Source: Chimaeribacter californicus (GTDB lineage: Bacteria; Pseudomonadota; Gammaproteobacteria; Enterobacterales; Enterobacteriaceae). From it: 64,000 nucleotides of DNA. The position numbers and the translations under genes were made by a program. Location: positions 1 to 64,000 of the forward strand of contig NZ_PJZF01000017.1 in NCBI RefSeq assembly GCF_002858675.1. The letters are read 5' to 3'. Of this stretch, positions 1 through 10,406 are shown in pieces (positions within the stretch are counted from its first letter, which is position 1; the number at the start of each line of letters is the position of its first letter). The notes under the pieces were generated by a model. The model was not told the origin of the DNA and ran no database searches. It saw nothing but the letters and a program-made list of their open reading frames with translations.

Positions 1-302
1 CGCTGTCCAAAGCGATAGCAGACGCGAGCTGGGGTGAATTTGTGCGCCAGCTTGCATATAAGGGCGAATGGGCGGGGCGGTCGGTGGTTGCCATTGACCC
101 GTTTTTCCCGTCCTCAAAACGCTGTTACTGTTGCGGCTACACCATGTCGAAAATGGCGCTTAACGTTCGTGCGTGGATCTGCCCTGAGTGCGGGGCTGAC
201 CATGATCGTGACATAAACGCCGCGAAGAATATAAAAGCGGTCGGGCTGACCGTGTTAGCTTGTGGAAAGTCTGTAAATCCTAAACCGCTTAATGCGGCTT
301 AG
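1..302 (+). CDS. tnpB: IS200/IS605-family TnpB, C-terminal part (cut by window edge)
   Basis: This is the end of a TnpB/OrfB protein, the RNA-guided nuclease carried by IS200/IS605 elements. The reading frame is open from base 3, so the start lies outside the window. The visible part has the zinc-ribbon cysteines, CYCCG then CPECG, followed by DRDINAAKNI, which carries the last acidic residue of the RuvC-like active site. The family is about 370-400 residues long, so roughly a quarter is seen. The tail after the RuvC motif is short and ends in LNAA. Whether the missing part is intact, and whether a tnpA lies upstream, cannot be judged. Confidence 0.9.
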   Translation, partial: LSKAIADASWGEFVRQLAYKGEWAGRSVVAIDPFFPSSKRCYCCGYTMSKMALNVRAWICPECGADHDRDINAAKNIKAVGLTVLACGKSVNPKPLNAA

Positions 303-352
303 GTTCGACTCAGCGAAACAAGAATCCCCTTCCTTCAGGGAGGGGAGTGTCA
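303..352 (+). mobile_element. Right end of the IS200/IS605 element with terminal hairpin
   Basis: Just after the tnpB stop is a 9-bp hairpin, CCCCTTCCT-tc-AGGGAGGGG at 326-345 with one G-T pair, followed by AGTGTCAA. This layout matches the right end of IS605-type elements, where TnpA recognises a subterminal hairpin and the guide RNA (omega/reRNA) ends. The host sequence downstream of about 352 would then act as the guide. From 353 to 603 nothing convincing is seen. The exact boundary is inferred. Confidence 0.7.
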
Positions 353-603
353 AGTGACTGACCTTGTCCTGTTTACGTTACCTGTGTGCGCGTAAGACCC
401 CGCCCAAAGGGTGTAGTGTATCTTGCCGGGAGCCAACCCTCGCTGGACGTATCCGCTGCCATCTATCCCTTCATTCATTACTCTCAGCAAAAACACTGGC
501 AGCCATGCAAGCTCAATAAGATAAGCACCGATAGCCGGATGCTGCTTTACTGTAGGGGCGTTTTTATTGATTTTGGACGTATTGTTAACCAGAGGAGACC
601 CCT

Positions 604-903
604 ATGACAGTACCTGTTGTTGCCATTTTTGAAGTTAACGTTGGCGCAGAAGAGACGGTGGAAGCGCTGTTCCGTGGCGTGATTGAGACCACGCTGGCTG
701 AAGAAGGGTGCATTGCCTATCAGTTAAACCGCGACACAGAGAACCCGCGCCGCTTTGTATGGACGGAAGAGTGGGCCAGCCGCGAACTGCTGCAAAAGCA
801 CATTGAGGCCCCGCACATCACGGCGCTGTTCGAGGCGCTGCCGCAATACCTGACCAGCTCCGAGGTGATTGTGCTGTCACCGATTGCAGGCGGCAAAGCC
901 TGA
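604..903 (+). CDS. ABM-domain (antibiotic biosynthesis monooxygenase-fold) small protein
   Basis: This 99-residue protein fits the ABM dimeric alpha-beta barrel fold shared by YgiN and LsrG. It has an N-terminal strand (VVAIFEVNVGAEETVEALF), the EEGCIAYQLNRD segment, then FVWTEEWASRELLQKHIEAPHI, all at the spacing of small quinol-monooxygenase-type proteins. Members are cofactorless oxygenases or isomerases acting on quinols or small aldehydes, so the substrate is not predictable here. AGGAGA sits nine bases before the ATG. It stands alone and is convergent with the next gene across a shared hairpin. Confidence 0.8.
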   Translation: MTVPVVAIFEVNVGAEETVEALFRGVIETTLAEEGCIAYQLNRDTENPRRFVWTEEWASRELLQKHIEAPHITALFEALPQYLTSSEVIVLSPIAGGKA

Positions 904-931
904 GCCCGGTGAGTGATTAAGCCAGATGCCT

Positions 932-957
932 GTGAAGCCCGGCTTGCCGGGCTTCAC
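932..957. terminator. Bidirectional hairpin between convergent genes
   Basis: There is a perfect 11-bp inverted repeat, GTGAAGCCCGG-cttg-CCGGGCTTCAC. It lies 28 bases after the ABM gene and 11 bases past the stop of the gene on the other strand. No long T-run is present, so it is probably a weak or Rho-assisted terminator shared by both genes. Confidence 0.65.
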
Positions 958-968
958 GCTGTGTTGGC

Positions 969-1268
969 TTACCGTTTGCCGCGCTCCACCGAGGCCGACC
1001 AGTTAAAATCACCGACTTCACTCGCCGTCAGCGCGGAGGGTTTTTTCTTGCGTACCGGCTTCTTCACCGCCTTCGCTTTCTCTTTCGCCAGCTTCGCGGC
1101 CATCACGGTTTCCCTGGCTTCGGCAATCAACTCTTTCTCTTTCTTGCTGTCGGGTGCCTTACCGGTTCGCAGGAGATGCTTTTGCACCAGATCCCTGACC
1201 GTTTCATCCACCGTCAGCCGCTCGTCAGCCGTAAACTGATCGATTGAAATCATCTTTTTATCTTTCAT
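969..1268 (-). CDS. Small lysine-rich hypothetical protein
   Basis: A 99-residue protein that I do not recognise. Residues 1-45 are acidic/mixed and look helical (ISIDQFTADERLTVDETVRDLVQKHLL). The middle is a long charged helix rich in A, K and E, followed by a basic stretch (KKPVRKKK, around 70-77). It ends in GDFNWSASVERGKR. No signal peptide or membrane segment is visible. The basic, helical make-up would suit a nucleic-acid or membrane-surface binder, but that is inference only. Confidence 0.6.
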   Translation of the reverse strand: MKDKKMISIDQFTADERLTVDETVRDLVQKHLLRTGKAPDSKKEKELIAEARETVMAAKLAKEKAKAVKKPVRKKKPSALTASEVGDFNWSASVERGKR

Positions 1269-1500
1269 CGCGTTTGCCTAATAGTGAATTCACCTGCCCA
1301 GCTTAGGGGATAACGGCCCCGCTGAGAACCAGAATCAGACTAATGAGTCCTCTTCATAGCGCCTATGCGCTGCCGGGGGATTATCTGCGGGACGGTTCCC
1401 TTTACGATGAGCCTCTTCTTTTCGATGAGCGGCATCCTCGCGGCCATCTTCACGGTTGCCGTGTTGTATGCACATTCTGTTGGTTAAGAAAAAGGAATCC

Positions 1501-2193
1501 ATGATGAGTCGTCAGCCAGACACGTTTCCCCCTGACCCTCCCCCGGCGATGCCGGCACGCCGCAAACTGCTGATGGCCGGGGCGGTAAAGACGCTGATGG
1601 ACGAGGGCAAAGTCCTGCACTGGGGATTGTCGGAGATGGGCATCAATACCCTGAAACGTGCCCATGCGACGCTGCCGGTCACCGCCGTGCAGAGTGAATA
1701 CTCAATGCTGTGGCGCGGGCCGGAACAGCATGTGCTGCCGGTATGCGACGCGCTGGGGATCGGGTTTGTGCCATGGAGCCCGCTGGGCGTGCAGTTTTTG
1801 ACCGGGTGGATCGATGAGAAAACCCGGTTTGCGCCCGGTGATATCCGCGCCCTCGAATCCCGGTTCTCACCTGAAAACCTGCCGCATAACCTCCAGATCG
1901 TCGCATTACTGAAAACCTGGGCAGCGCGGAAAAATGCCGCACCGGGCCAGGTTGCGCTGGCGTGGCTGCTGGCCCGCAAACCCTGGATTGTGCCGATCCC
2001 GGGCACCACCAACCGCGACCATATGTTGCAAAACACCGCGGCCGCTGCCCTGCACTTTACGCCCGCCGAAATGGCCGGACTGACCACCGCGCTGGAGGCG
2101 ATAACCGTGCGTGGCCAGCGCCTCCCGGACGCGGTGCAGGTCTATTCGGATGTGGATGCGCCTGTCGCCCGATTAATGAATCCAGCTAATTAA
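1501..2193 (+). pseudogene. Aldo/keto reductase remnant: Tat-like leader fused to the C-terminal half
   Basis: The ATG at 1501 follows AAGGAA. About 29 residues with a twin-arginine-like run (PARRKLLMAGA) lead straight into KTLMDEGKVLHWGLSEMGI, which matches the middle of the intact reductase encoded at 3150-4139 ([20 protein letters not shown]). Everything before it in the fold is missing: strands 1-4 and the catalytic Asp, Tyr, Lys and His. The C-terminal half, including the cofactor-site segment [12 protein letters not shown], is well kept and in frame to the stop. I read this as an ancestral exported aldo/keto reductase that lost about 130 residues by an in-frame deletion. It cannot be an active reductase. 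In 1269-1500 I see no supported gene. Confidence 0.75.
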
Positions 2194-2224
2194 CCTTAGC
2201 GAATTACCCCCTCTAATCGGATAG

Positions 2225-4139
<1,915 letters not shown>

Positions 4140-4175
4140 ATGAAAGCCGGTAAGTGAAAAGCCGGGAATTGAAAA

Positions 4176-4212
4176 CAGTATGCAGGCCAACATCTTTATG
4201 GCCTGCATACTG
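4176..4212 (+). terminator. Hairpin after the aldo/keto reductase genes
   Basis: There is a 14-bp perfect inverted repeat (CAGTATGCAGGCCA and its complement) with a 9-base loop, 36 bases past the stop at 4139. No clear T-tract follows. It is the only obvious stop signal before the oppositely oriented gene at 4362. Confidence 0.6.
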
Positions 4213-4361
4213 GAGTAAGTTGAGGATTGTACCGCAACGCCAAGGTGGTCAGGCTGCCCGGTGATTTACAGATGCCACCGGATATCTTTATCGCGCAGCA
4301 GAGGGACGCCGGATGAGGTTTTCAGACCGACGCTGTTCTTTCCCAAAAGGCGATGACAGTA

Positions 4362-4925
4362 TCAGCGCACCCACTTCGGTGGCGGGGGCGTGTATGACAG
4401 CGCCTTTTCAATAAGCTCATCAGGATCATCGGAAACAATAAGCATGTCTGAATAAGCCTTCTTCATGAATCCGTCATCGATCATGCGTTCAAAGAAGGTA
4501 AACAGGGAATCAAAATACCCATTCACGTTGAAGAAGGCGCAGGCCTTGTTATGCAGGCCCAGCTGCGCCCATGTCCATGCTTCAAATATCTCTTCCAGAG
4601 TGCCGGCACCTCCGGGAAGCGCAATAAAGAAATCTGCATTTTCAGCCATGGTTGACTTACGTTCATGCATATCCTTGACGACTTTCAGTTCGCTGACACC
4701 GCGATGAGCCAGCTCATGGTTGACCAGGGATTGGGGCATAACCCCAATAACATGCATACCCGATGAGAGGGCCGCATCAGCCAGCGTTCCCATAAGGCCA
4801 ACACGGCCTCCGCCGTAAACCAGGTTGACATTCTTGTCAGCCATTGCCTGAATTAAGCGCTCAGTTTCTTTAATAAAAGCGGGATCAGTTCCATGAGCCG
4901 ATCCGCAAAAAACAGCTGCCCGCAT
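4362..4925 (-). CDS. LOG family protein (cytokinin riboside 5'-monophosphate phosphoribohydrolase type)
   Basis: A 187-residue Rossmann-like protein of the LOG/TIGR00730 family. The defining motif PGGAGTLEE is at 104-112, with MHERK at 86-90, and the N-terminal nucleotide loop VYGGGRVGLMG is at 36-46. LOG enzymes cleave nucleoside monophosphates to free base and ribose phosphate; older annotations call them lysine decarboxylases, which is wrong for this short form. In bacteria the physiological substrate is usually unclear, with AMP hydrolysis or cytokinin release both possible. The gene is monocistronic, with a long gap on its 5' side. Confidence 0.9.
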   Translation of the reverse strand: MRAAVFCGSAHGTDPAFIKETERLIQAMADKNVNLVYGGGRVGLMGTLADAALSSGMHVIGVMPQSLVNHELAHRGVSELKVVKDMHERKSTMAENADFFIALPGGAGTLEEIFEAWTWAQLGLHNKACAFFNVNGYFDSLFTFFERMIDDGFMKKAYSDMLIVSDDPDELIEKALSYTPPPPKWVR

Positions 4926-5881
4926 AATTTACGTCTTCCTTTATAAAAAGCAGAACACAATATACATCGTCCGTTACTTTCAGAGACCGCGTTGCTGCCT
5001 CGGCTATCATGTTAAAAGTAACGGCTCATTTTCCTTCCTTTACAGAATGTGTAATTCAGGAACAGGGTGAGAGGTTAAAAACCGGTTGCCGGATGCTCCC
5101 ACGAATAAAGGCTCCTCAATGTGCAACGCGCCAATGCCAAACTCGTAGTAGGGGGTTTCAACAGATAACACCATCCCCCTTCGATAACGTTTTCGTCCGG
5201 CGGGCTCAGAATGGGAAATTCATAGGGTTTAAGGCCTATCGCATGTCCGACGTGATATCGGCAGTATTCAGGAAGGGGGATGTTTTTTCAGCTTCTGCAC
5301 TTAATGCTTTCAACAATACATGCTGGCTATCACAGACCATCTTATTGACTATCCTGTTCTTAAATTTTTCAGCAGAAAATTATTAATCGGAGATATAAAA
5401 AGCGAGCCGATTATTGATATGCGAAATCCGGCTTATACTTCATAAAAAAAGAGGTTGTATCAAACCACGTATTTTGAGAAAAACGGTATACATATCAATA
5501 TCTTCGTGCAAGCAAGATTCATTGCTATAAAAATGTGATTAAGATCACTTTCTCATCCTCGTTTTTCCGGCTTTCACACAGGATGCCGCCGCCATTTATT
5601 ATTCCGGCATGCTGAATTTTAGGAATATCGCCAAAATAGTGTAACTAAATCAGCGCCGAAACGCCTTAAATGCCAGTAATACAGCCCTGGGTACCACCGC
5701 AGCAAAAACACCCCGCACTGCCCGATTAATGAATAGAGCTCATAACAGCATTCCGTTTCACCGGCTAAAAAAGGTGTCAGGAACGGCTATAGTCAAAAGT
5801 TGGTACTGAATATTCCCCCTGGTCATCACAGAAAGCGTCGACTGTTCCCTGGTTAACCTTTCAGCATTCCGGAGATCTGGC
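4926..5881. other. 956-bp intergenic region upstream of paoABC
   Basis: No convincing gene is seen. The stretch around 5330-5660 is clearly more AT-rich than its neighbours. An open frame at 5009-5386 exists but has no ribosome binding site, no recognisable domain and atypical composition, so it is not called. The region holds a near-consensus CRP site at 5531-5552. It could contain the paoABC promoter and a long leader, a small RNA, or decayed sequence. Confidence 0.5.
5531..5552. promoter_or_regulatory. Predicted CRP (cAMP receptor protein) binding site
   Basis: The 22-mer at this position holds TGTGA-TTAAGA-TCACT, flanked by AAA on the left and TTC on the right. It matches 18 of 22 positions of the enterobacterial CRP consensus. 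Its centre is about 340 bases before the paoA start, so it would act on a promoter with a long leader or on an unrecognised transcript. Confidence 0.6.
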
Positions 5882-6595
5882 ATGAGCAACCACGATAAGA
5901 AGGTTAATAAGGAACATCACGATGAGGGAGGTAACGGCAGCAAAAAAGAGGGCGGGCAGGGCGGTTTCCACCTGACGAGACGCACGCTGCTGAAGGCGGG
6001 GTCAGCCACGGTGGCGGTAGCGGCGGTCTCCTCTTCCACAGTGCTCAGCGCCCGTGAACTCCCCGTCACCCCGTCGCCTGCCATGTCTGACCTGACGATG
6101 AACGTCAACGGCGAAAAGCGGCAGCTGAACGTCGATACGCGCACCACGCTGCTGGATGCACTGCGCGAAAACCTGCACCTTACCGGCACCAAAAAAGGGT
6201 GTGACCATGGCCAATGCGGTGCCTGTACGGTGATCGTGGACGGACGCCGGATCAATTCCTGCCTGACCCTGGCGGTGATGCATCAGGATGCGGAGATCAC
6301 CACCATTGAAGGGCTGGGCACACCGGAAAAGCTGCACCCCATGCAGGCCGCGTTTGTAAAGCATGACGGTTATCAGTGCGGTTATTGCACCCCCGGCCAG
6401 ATTTGCTCATCGGTAGCGGTACTTAAAGAGATCGAAATGGGCATCCCCAGCCACGTCACACGCGATCTGGTTTCGCCTCCGCCTCTCACGGCTGATGAAA
6501 TCCGGGAGCGCATGAGCGGCAATATCTGCCGCTGCGGGGCCTATTCCAACATCCTTGCCGCAATTGAGGACGTCGCCGGGAGTAAGGAATCATGA
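5882..6595 (+). CDS. paoA: Periplasmic aldehyde dehydrogenase, [2Fe-2S] subunit
   Basis: A 237-residue small subunit of the xanthine-oxidase-family PaoABC complex, which oxidises aromatic and other aldehydes to acids in the periplasm. A twin-arginine signal (TRRTLLKAG, about 32-40) exports the folded heterotrimer. The plant-type cluster ligands are C107, C112, C115 and C127; the second cluster uses C166, C169, C216 and C218 (QCGYC and NICRCG). A polar, His/Lys/Gly-rich segment of about 30 residues precedes the signal, as in E. coli PaoA (YagT). The gene overlaps paoB by four bases (ATGA). Confidence 0.93.
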   Translation: MSNHDKKVNKEHHDEGGNGSKKEGGQGGFHLTRRTLLKAGSATVAVAAVSSSTVLSARELPVTPSPAMSDLTMNVNGEKRQLNVDTRTTLLDALRENLHLTGTKKGCDHGQCGACTVIVDGRRINSCLTLAVMHQDAEITTIEGLGTPEKLHPMQAAFVKHDGYQCGYCTPGQICSSVAVLKEIEMGIPSHVTRDLVSPPPLTADEIRERMSGNICRCGAYSNILAAIEDVAGSKES

Positions 6596-7542
6596 AGGCC
6601 TTTACCTATGAACGCGTCACCACGCCCGCCGACGCGGCGGCAAGCGCGCTGCGCACACCAGGGTCAAAGTTCATTGCAGGCGGCACCAACCTGCTTGATT
6701 TGATGAAGCTGGAGATAGAGACCCCGACCCATTTGATCGACGTCAACGGCCTGGCGCTGGATAACATCGAGCCGACGGCTGACGGCGGGCTGCGGATTGG
6801 CGCGCTGGTACGTAACACCGATCTGGCGGCCGACCCGCGTATCCGCCGCGATTATGCCGTACTGTCACGGGCATTGCTTGCCGGGGCATCCGGCCAGTTG
6901 CGGAATAAGGCCACGACGGCGGGCAACCTGCTTCAGCGTACGCGTTGCCCTTACTTCTACGATACCAACCAGCCCTGCAACAAGCGGCTGCCCGGCAGCG
7001 GTTGCGCGGCGCTGGAGGGGTTCAGCCGCCAGCATGCGGTCGTGGGCGCAAGCAACGCCTGCATCGCCACGCATCCCAGTGATATGGCCGTCGGTATGCG
7101 CCTGCTGGACGCCGTTATCGAAACGGTGAACCCGGATGGGCGTGCGCGCAACATTCCGGTTGCGGATTTTTACCGCGCTCCCGGCACGACGCCGCATCTG
7201 GAGACGGTGTTGTCGCCCGGCGAGCTGATTACCGCCGTGACGCTGCCGCGCCCGCTTGGCGGCACACATATCTACCGGAAAGTGCGCGATCGCGCCTCTT
7301 ACGCGTTTGCCCTGGTCTCGGTGGCCGCAGTGGTGCAGCAGGACGGCAGCGGCCGCGTGGCGTTGGGCGGTGTGGCGCACAAACCCTGGCGATCGGAAGC
7401 CGCCGACGCCGAGCTGAAAAAGGGCGCGCAGGCGGCGTACGACCGGCTGTTTGCGGAGGCGCAACCCACGCATGAAAACGAGTTCAAGTTGATCCTGGCG
7501 AAGCGGATGCTCGCCTCTGTGTTGACGGAAGCGAGGGCATAA
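6592..7542 (+). CDS. paoB: Periplasmic aldehyde dehydrogenase, FAD/[4Fe-4S] subunit
   Basis: A 316-residue medium subunit. The FAD-binding loop is seen in [13 protein letters not shown] (about 27-39) and in the [10 protein letters not shown] region. Four cysteines at 119, 129, 138 and 157 (RCPYFYD...PC, GSGC, SNAC) match the extra [4Fe-4S] cluster that marks PaoB (YagS) among FAD subunits of this family. It passes electrons from the iron-sulfur subunit to an acceptor. It has no signal of its own and would be carried out by PaoA. The neighbours are paoA (4-bp overlap) and paoC (starts one base past the stop). Confidence 0.93.
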   Translation: MKAFTYERVTTPADAAASALRTPGSKFIAGGTNLLDLMKLEIETPTHLIDVNGLALDNIEPTADGGLRIGALVRNTDLAADPRIRRDYAVLSRALLAGASGQLRNKATTAGNLLQRTRCPYFYDTNQPCNKRLPGSGCAALEGFSRQHAVVGASNACIATHPSDMAVGMRLLDAVIETVNPDGRARNIPVADFYRAPGTTPHLETVLSPGELITAVTLPRPLGGTHIYRKVRDRASYAFALVSVAAVVQQDGSGRVALGGVAHKPWRSEAADAELKKGAQAAYDRLFAEAQPTHENEFKLILAKRMLASVLTEARA

Positions 7543-7543
7543 C

Positions 7544-9739
7544 ATGAAATTTGATAACCCGGCCAATGACAACCCCATCGACCAGCTTAACGTGGTGGGC
7601 CGCCCTCATGACCGCATCGACGGGCCGCTGAAAACCACAGGCACCGCCCATTACGCCTATGAATGGCATGACCAGGTACCGGATGTCGCCTATGGCTACG
7701 TGGTCGGTTCCGCTATTGCCAAAGGCCGGATCCAGGCTATCGAGTCTGAGGCTGCCCGGCGCGCGCCCGGCGTACTTGCCATTGTGACCGCGGACAATGC
7801 GGGCCGCCTGGGTAAAGGCGATATGAACGCCGCCGCCCTGCTGGGTGGCCCCGATATCCAGCATTACCATCAGGCGGTTGCGCTGGTGGTCGCCGGGACG
7901 TTCGAACAGGCCCGCGCGGCAGCGGCCCTGATCCAGGTGCATTATCGCCGCGACCGCGGGGCCTGGGATCTCGCCCGGGAGAAGCCTTCTGCAAAAGCGG
8001 AGGAGAATGAGCCGGACAAAAAAACCGGCGATTTTGCGGCCGCCTTCGCCGCCGCGCCGGTGCAGCTTGATGCTGTCTACACCACGCCTGACCAGAGCCA
8101 TATGGCGATGGAGCCGCATGCGTCCATGGCCGTCTGGGAAGGGGATAAGGTCACCGTCTGGACCTCTAACCAGATGGTAAACTGGTGCCGGAACGAACTG
8201 GCGAAAACGCTTAACCTGCCTGCCGACAACGTGCGTATTGTGTCACCCTATGTCGGTGGCGGCTTCGGCAGTAAGTTGTTCCTGCGCAGTGACGCCGTAC
8301 TGGCCGCGCTCGGTGCGCGGGCGGCGAAAAGGCCGGTAAAAATCGCGTTGCCCCGGCCCTTTATCCCCAACAACACCACGCACCGCCCGGCGACCATTCA
8401 GCACATCCGCATCGGCGCGGATCAGGCCGGGCATATTACCGCGATCGCGCATGAGAGCTGGTCAGGCAATCTGCCCGAGGGCAAGCCGGAGACGGCCGTC
8501 CAGCAAACTGAATTACTCTATGCCGGTGCCAACCGCCTGACCGGGCTGCGGCTGGCCAGGCTGGATCTGCCGGAAGGCAATGCGATGCGCGCGCCCGGCG
8601 AGGCCCCGGGGCTGATGGCGCTGGAAATTGCGATGGATGAAATGGCCGAAAAGCTGGGCATGGACCCGGTGGAATTCCGCATCCTGAATGATACCCAGGT
8701 TGATCCTGCCCATCCTGACCGCCCTTTTTCACAGCGCCAGCTGATTGAGTGTTTGCGTACCGGCGCGGAAAAATTTGGCTGGAGCCGCCGCACTGCGCAC
8801 CCGGCCCAGACCCGGGACGGGCGCTGGCTGACAGGCATGGGCGTGGCGGCCGGCTTTCGCAACAACCTGGTGATGAAATCCGGCGCACGGGTGCATCTTG
8901 ACGCCCACGGCATCGTGACGGTGGAAACCGATATGACGGATATCGGCACAGGCAGCTACACCATCATTGCCCAGACGGCGGCAGAAATGATGGGCGTACC
9001 TTTGGACAAGGTCGTGGTGCGGCTGGGGGATTCCGATTTTCCTGCTTCTGCCGGTTCCGGCGGCCAATGGGGCGCCAACAGTTCAACAGCGGGTGTTTAC
9101 GCGGCCTGCGTCAGGCTGCGCGAAACGGTGGTGAAAAAGTTCGGCTTCACTCCCTCCGAGGCGGTTTTTGCTGATGAACAGGTTCGCGCCGGGGGCCGCA
9201 GCGTCAGGCTCGCGGAAGCGGCCCAGGAAGGGAAGATTACCGTTGAAGACACTATCGAGTTCGGCGAGTTGAGTAAAAAATTTCAGCAATCCACCTTCGC
9301 CGGGCATTTTGTTGAAGTGGGTGTCGATATGGACACCGGCGAGGTGCGTATCCGGCGAATGCTGGCGGTTTGCGCGGCAGGCCGGATCCTCAACCCGAAA
9401 ACGGCACGCAGCCAGGTGATCGGGGCCATGACCATGGGCGTGGGCGCGGCACTGATGGAGGCGCTGGCGGTGGATACGCGGCTGGGGTATTTCGTCAACC
9501 ACGACCTGGCCGCGTATGAAGTCCCGGTGCATGCGGACATTCCCGTGCAGGAGGTGATTTTCCTTGAAGAGACTGACCCGGTTTCCTCTCCCATGAAAGC
9601 GAAAGGGGTGGGCGAGCTGGGCCTGTGTGGCGTCAGTGCGGCGATTGCCAATGCCGTTTACAACGCCACCGGTGTGCGGGTGAGGGATTACCCCATCACG
9701 CTTGATAAGTTACTGAAAGACTTACCGGTACGTATTTAA
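7544..9739 (+). CDS. paoC: Periplasmic aldehyde dehydrogenase, molybdenum cofactor subunit
   Basis: A 731-residue catalytic subunit that binds the molybdenum cytosine dinucleotide cofactor. It has the VVGRPHDRIDGPLKTTGTAHYAYE start of the family, VGGGFGSKLF in the cofactor-binding part, GSGGQWGANSST further on, and the catalytic glutamate E691 in GVGELG, which matches E692 of E. coli PaoC (YagR). It oxidises aldehydes with water as oxygen source. In E. coli the operon continues with paoD, the cofactor-insertion chaperone; here a terminator follows and the next gene points the other way. If no paoD-like gene exists elsewhere, the complex would lack its usual maturation factor. Confidence 0.93.
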   Translation: MKFDNPANDNPIDQLNVVGRPHDRIDGPLKTTGTAHYAYEWHDQVPDVAYGYVVGSAIAKGRIQAIESEAARRAPGVLAIVTADNAGRLGKGDMNAAALLGGPDIQHYHQAVALVVAGTFEQARAAAALIQVHYRRDRGAWDLAREKPSAKAEENEPDKKTGDFAAAFAAAPVQLDAVYTTPDQSHMAMEPHASMAVWEGDKVTVWTSNQMVNWCRNELAKTLNLPADNVRIVSPYVGGGFGSKLFLRSDAVLAALGARAAKRPVKIALPRPFIPNNTTHRPATIQHIRIGADQAGHITAIAHESWSGNLPEGKPETAVQQTELLYAGANRLTGLRLARLDLPEGNAMRAPGEAPGLMALEIAMDEMAEKLGMDPVEFRILNDTQVDPAHPDRPFSQRQLIECLRTGAEKFGWSRRTAHPAQTRDGRWLTGMGVAAGFRNNLVMKSGARVHLDAHGIVTVETDMTDIGTGSYTIIAQTAAEMMGVPLDKVVVRLGDSDFPASAGSGGQWGANSSTAGVYAACVRLRETVVKKFGFTPSEAVFADEQVRAGGRSVRLAEAAQEGKITVEDTIEFGELSKKFQQSTFAGHFVEVGVDMDTGEVRIRRMLAVCAAGRILNPKTARSQVIGAMTMGVGAALMEALAVDTRLGYFVNHDLAAYEVPVHADIPVQEVIFLEETDPVSSPMKAKGVGELGLCGVSAAIANAVYNATGVRVRDYPITLDKLLKDLPVRI

Positions 9740-9741
9740 AC

Positions 9742-9773
9742 GCCTCGGCGCACGGCTGCCCGTGCGCCGAGGC
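9742..9773. terminator. Strong hairpin closing paoABC
   Basis: A 14-bp perfect GC-rich stem (GCCTCGGCGCACGG and its complement) with a 4-base loop is followed by TTTGT, three bases past the paoC stop. It also lies just downstream of the convergent gene ending at 9791, so it may serve both. Confidence 0.75.
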
Positions 9774-9790
9774 TTTGTAAAGCCTGAACC

Positions 9791-10243
9791 TCAGTCTGTT
9801 TTAGCCTGGCGCATCGGCATCCGGTCGATGGTGGAGAGCAGGGCTTCCGCACTCAACGGGGTAGTTTCACGCAGCTTCATTCCGCCATCTTTCCCTACGA
9901 GCACCATTTCAAAGCCTTTGGGCTGGAGTTGTGAACGCAATTGCCCTTTATCAGCCGGGGACGTATCACTGAACACGATGATATCCCGCTCGGCCAGTGC
10001 ATCCTGATGATCTTTCAGCATCTCTATCTGCTGAAGATAGTGGGCGTCAGTGGCTGACGGCGCAAAGAGCACTACCGGGCGATGTTGCCAGCGATACTGG
10101 GTAAGATCGGCGGTATCGGGGGCTAAAGCACGGAACAGGCTGCTGTCTGCTGCCTGGGCGGTACTGAACAGCAAAGAGGCGGCGACCAGCAACAGGGCAG
10201 AAACCGGGCGGGAAGGGGCGGATAAGCGGACATTTTTAAGCAT
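9791..10243 (-). CDS. Exported DUF4174-family protein
   Basis: A 150-residue protein with a cleavable signal peptide (MLKNVRLSAPSR, then a hydrophobic core, ending STAQA-AD). The mature part has a thioredoxin-like pattern typical of DUF4174: WQHRPVVLFAPSATDAHY, RDIIVFSDTS and FEMVLVGKDGGMKLRE. No cysteine pair is present, so it is unlikely to be redox active. Function unknown; probably periplasmic. I chose the start at 10243 because GGGGAA lies nine bases before it; the upstream in-frame start at 10279 would place 12 extra residues before a normal signal peptide. Confidence 0.75.
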   Translation of the reverse strand: MLKNVRLSAPSRPVSALLLVAASLLFSTAQAADSSLFRALAPDTADLTQYRWQHRPVVLFAPSATDAHYLQQIEMLKDHQDALAERDIIVFSDTSPADKGQLRSQLQPKGFEMVLVGKDGGMKLRETTPLSAEALLSTIDRMPMRQAKTD

Positions 10244-10406
10244 TATGGCGATTCCCCAGATCTGTATGTTCAGGGTCAATGAGATGATAAAGCCTTAAGT
10301 GTAGTGGAAAGGGTGTAGCGGAAGAGGGACATATCAATACTCGTCGGGAAATCATCCCGGCTGCCCGGCAGATGAACATGATGATCCCTCGTCAGAAGCG
10401 TGTGGC

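Noticed and set aside
386-607. 73-residue open frame between the IS end and the ABM gene
   Set aside because: No ribosome binding site, no recognisable domain and it overlaps the start of a well-supported gene.
1365-1487. Short hydrophobic frame that could encode one membrane helix (MSLFFSMSGILAAIFTVAVL)
   Set aside because: No good ribosome binding site and no conservation evidence; it may be a remnant, so it was not called.
5009-5386. 125-residue open frame in the gap before paoA
   Set aside because: Atypical composition, no start signal and no domain; more likely chance in a non-coding stretch.
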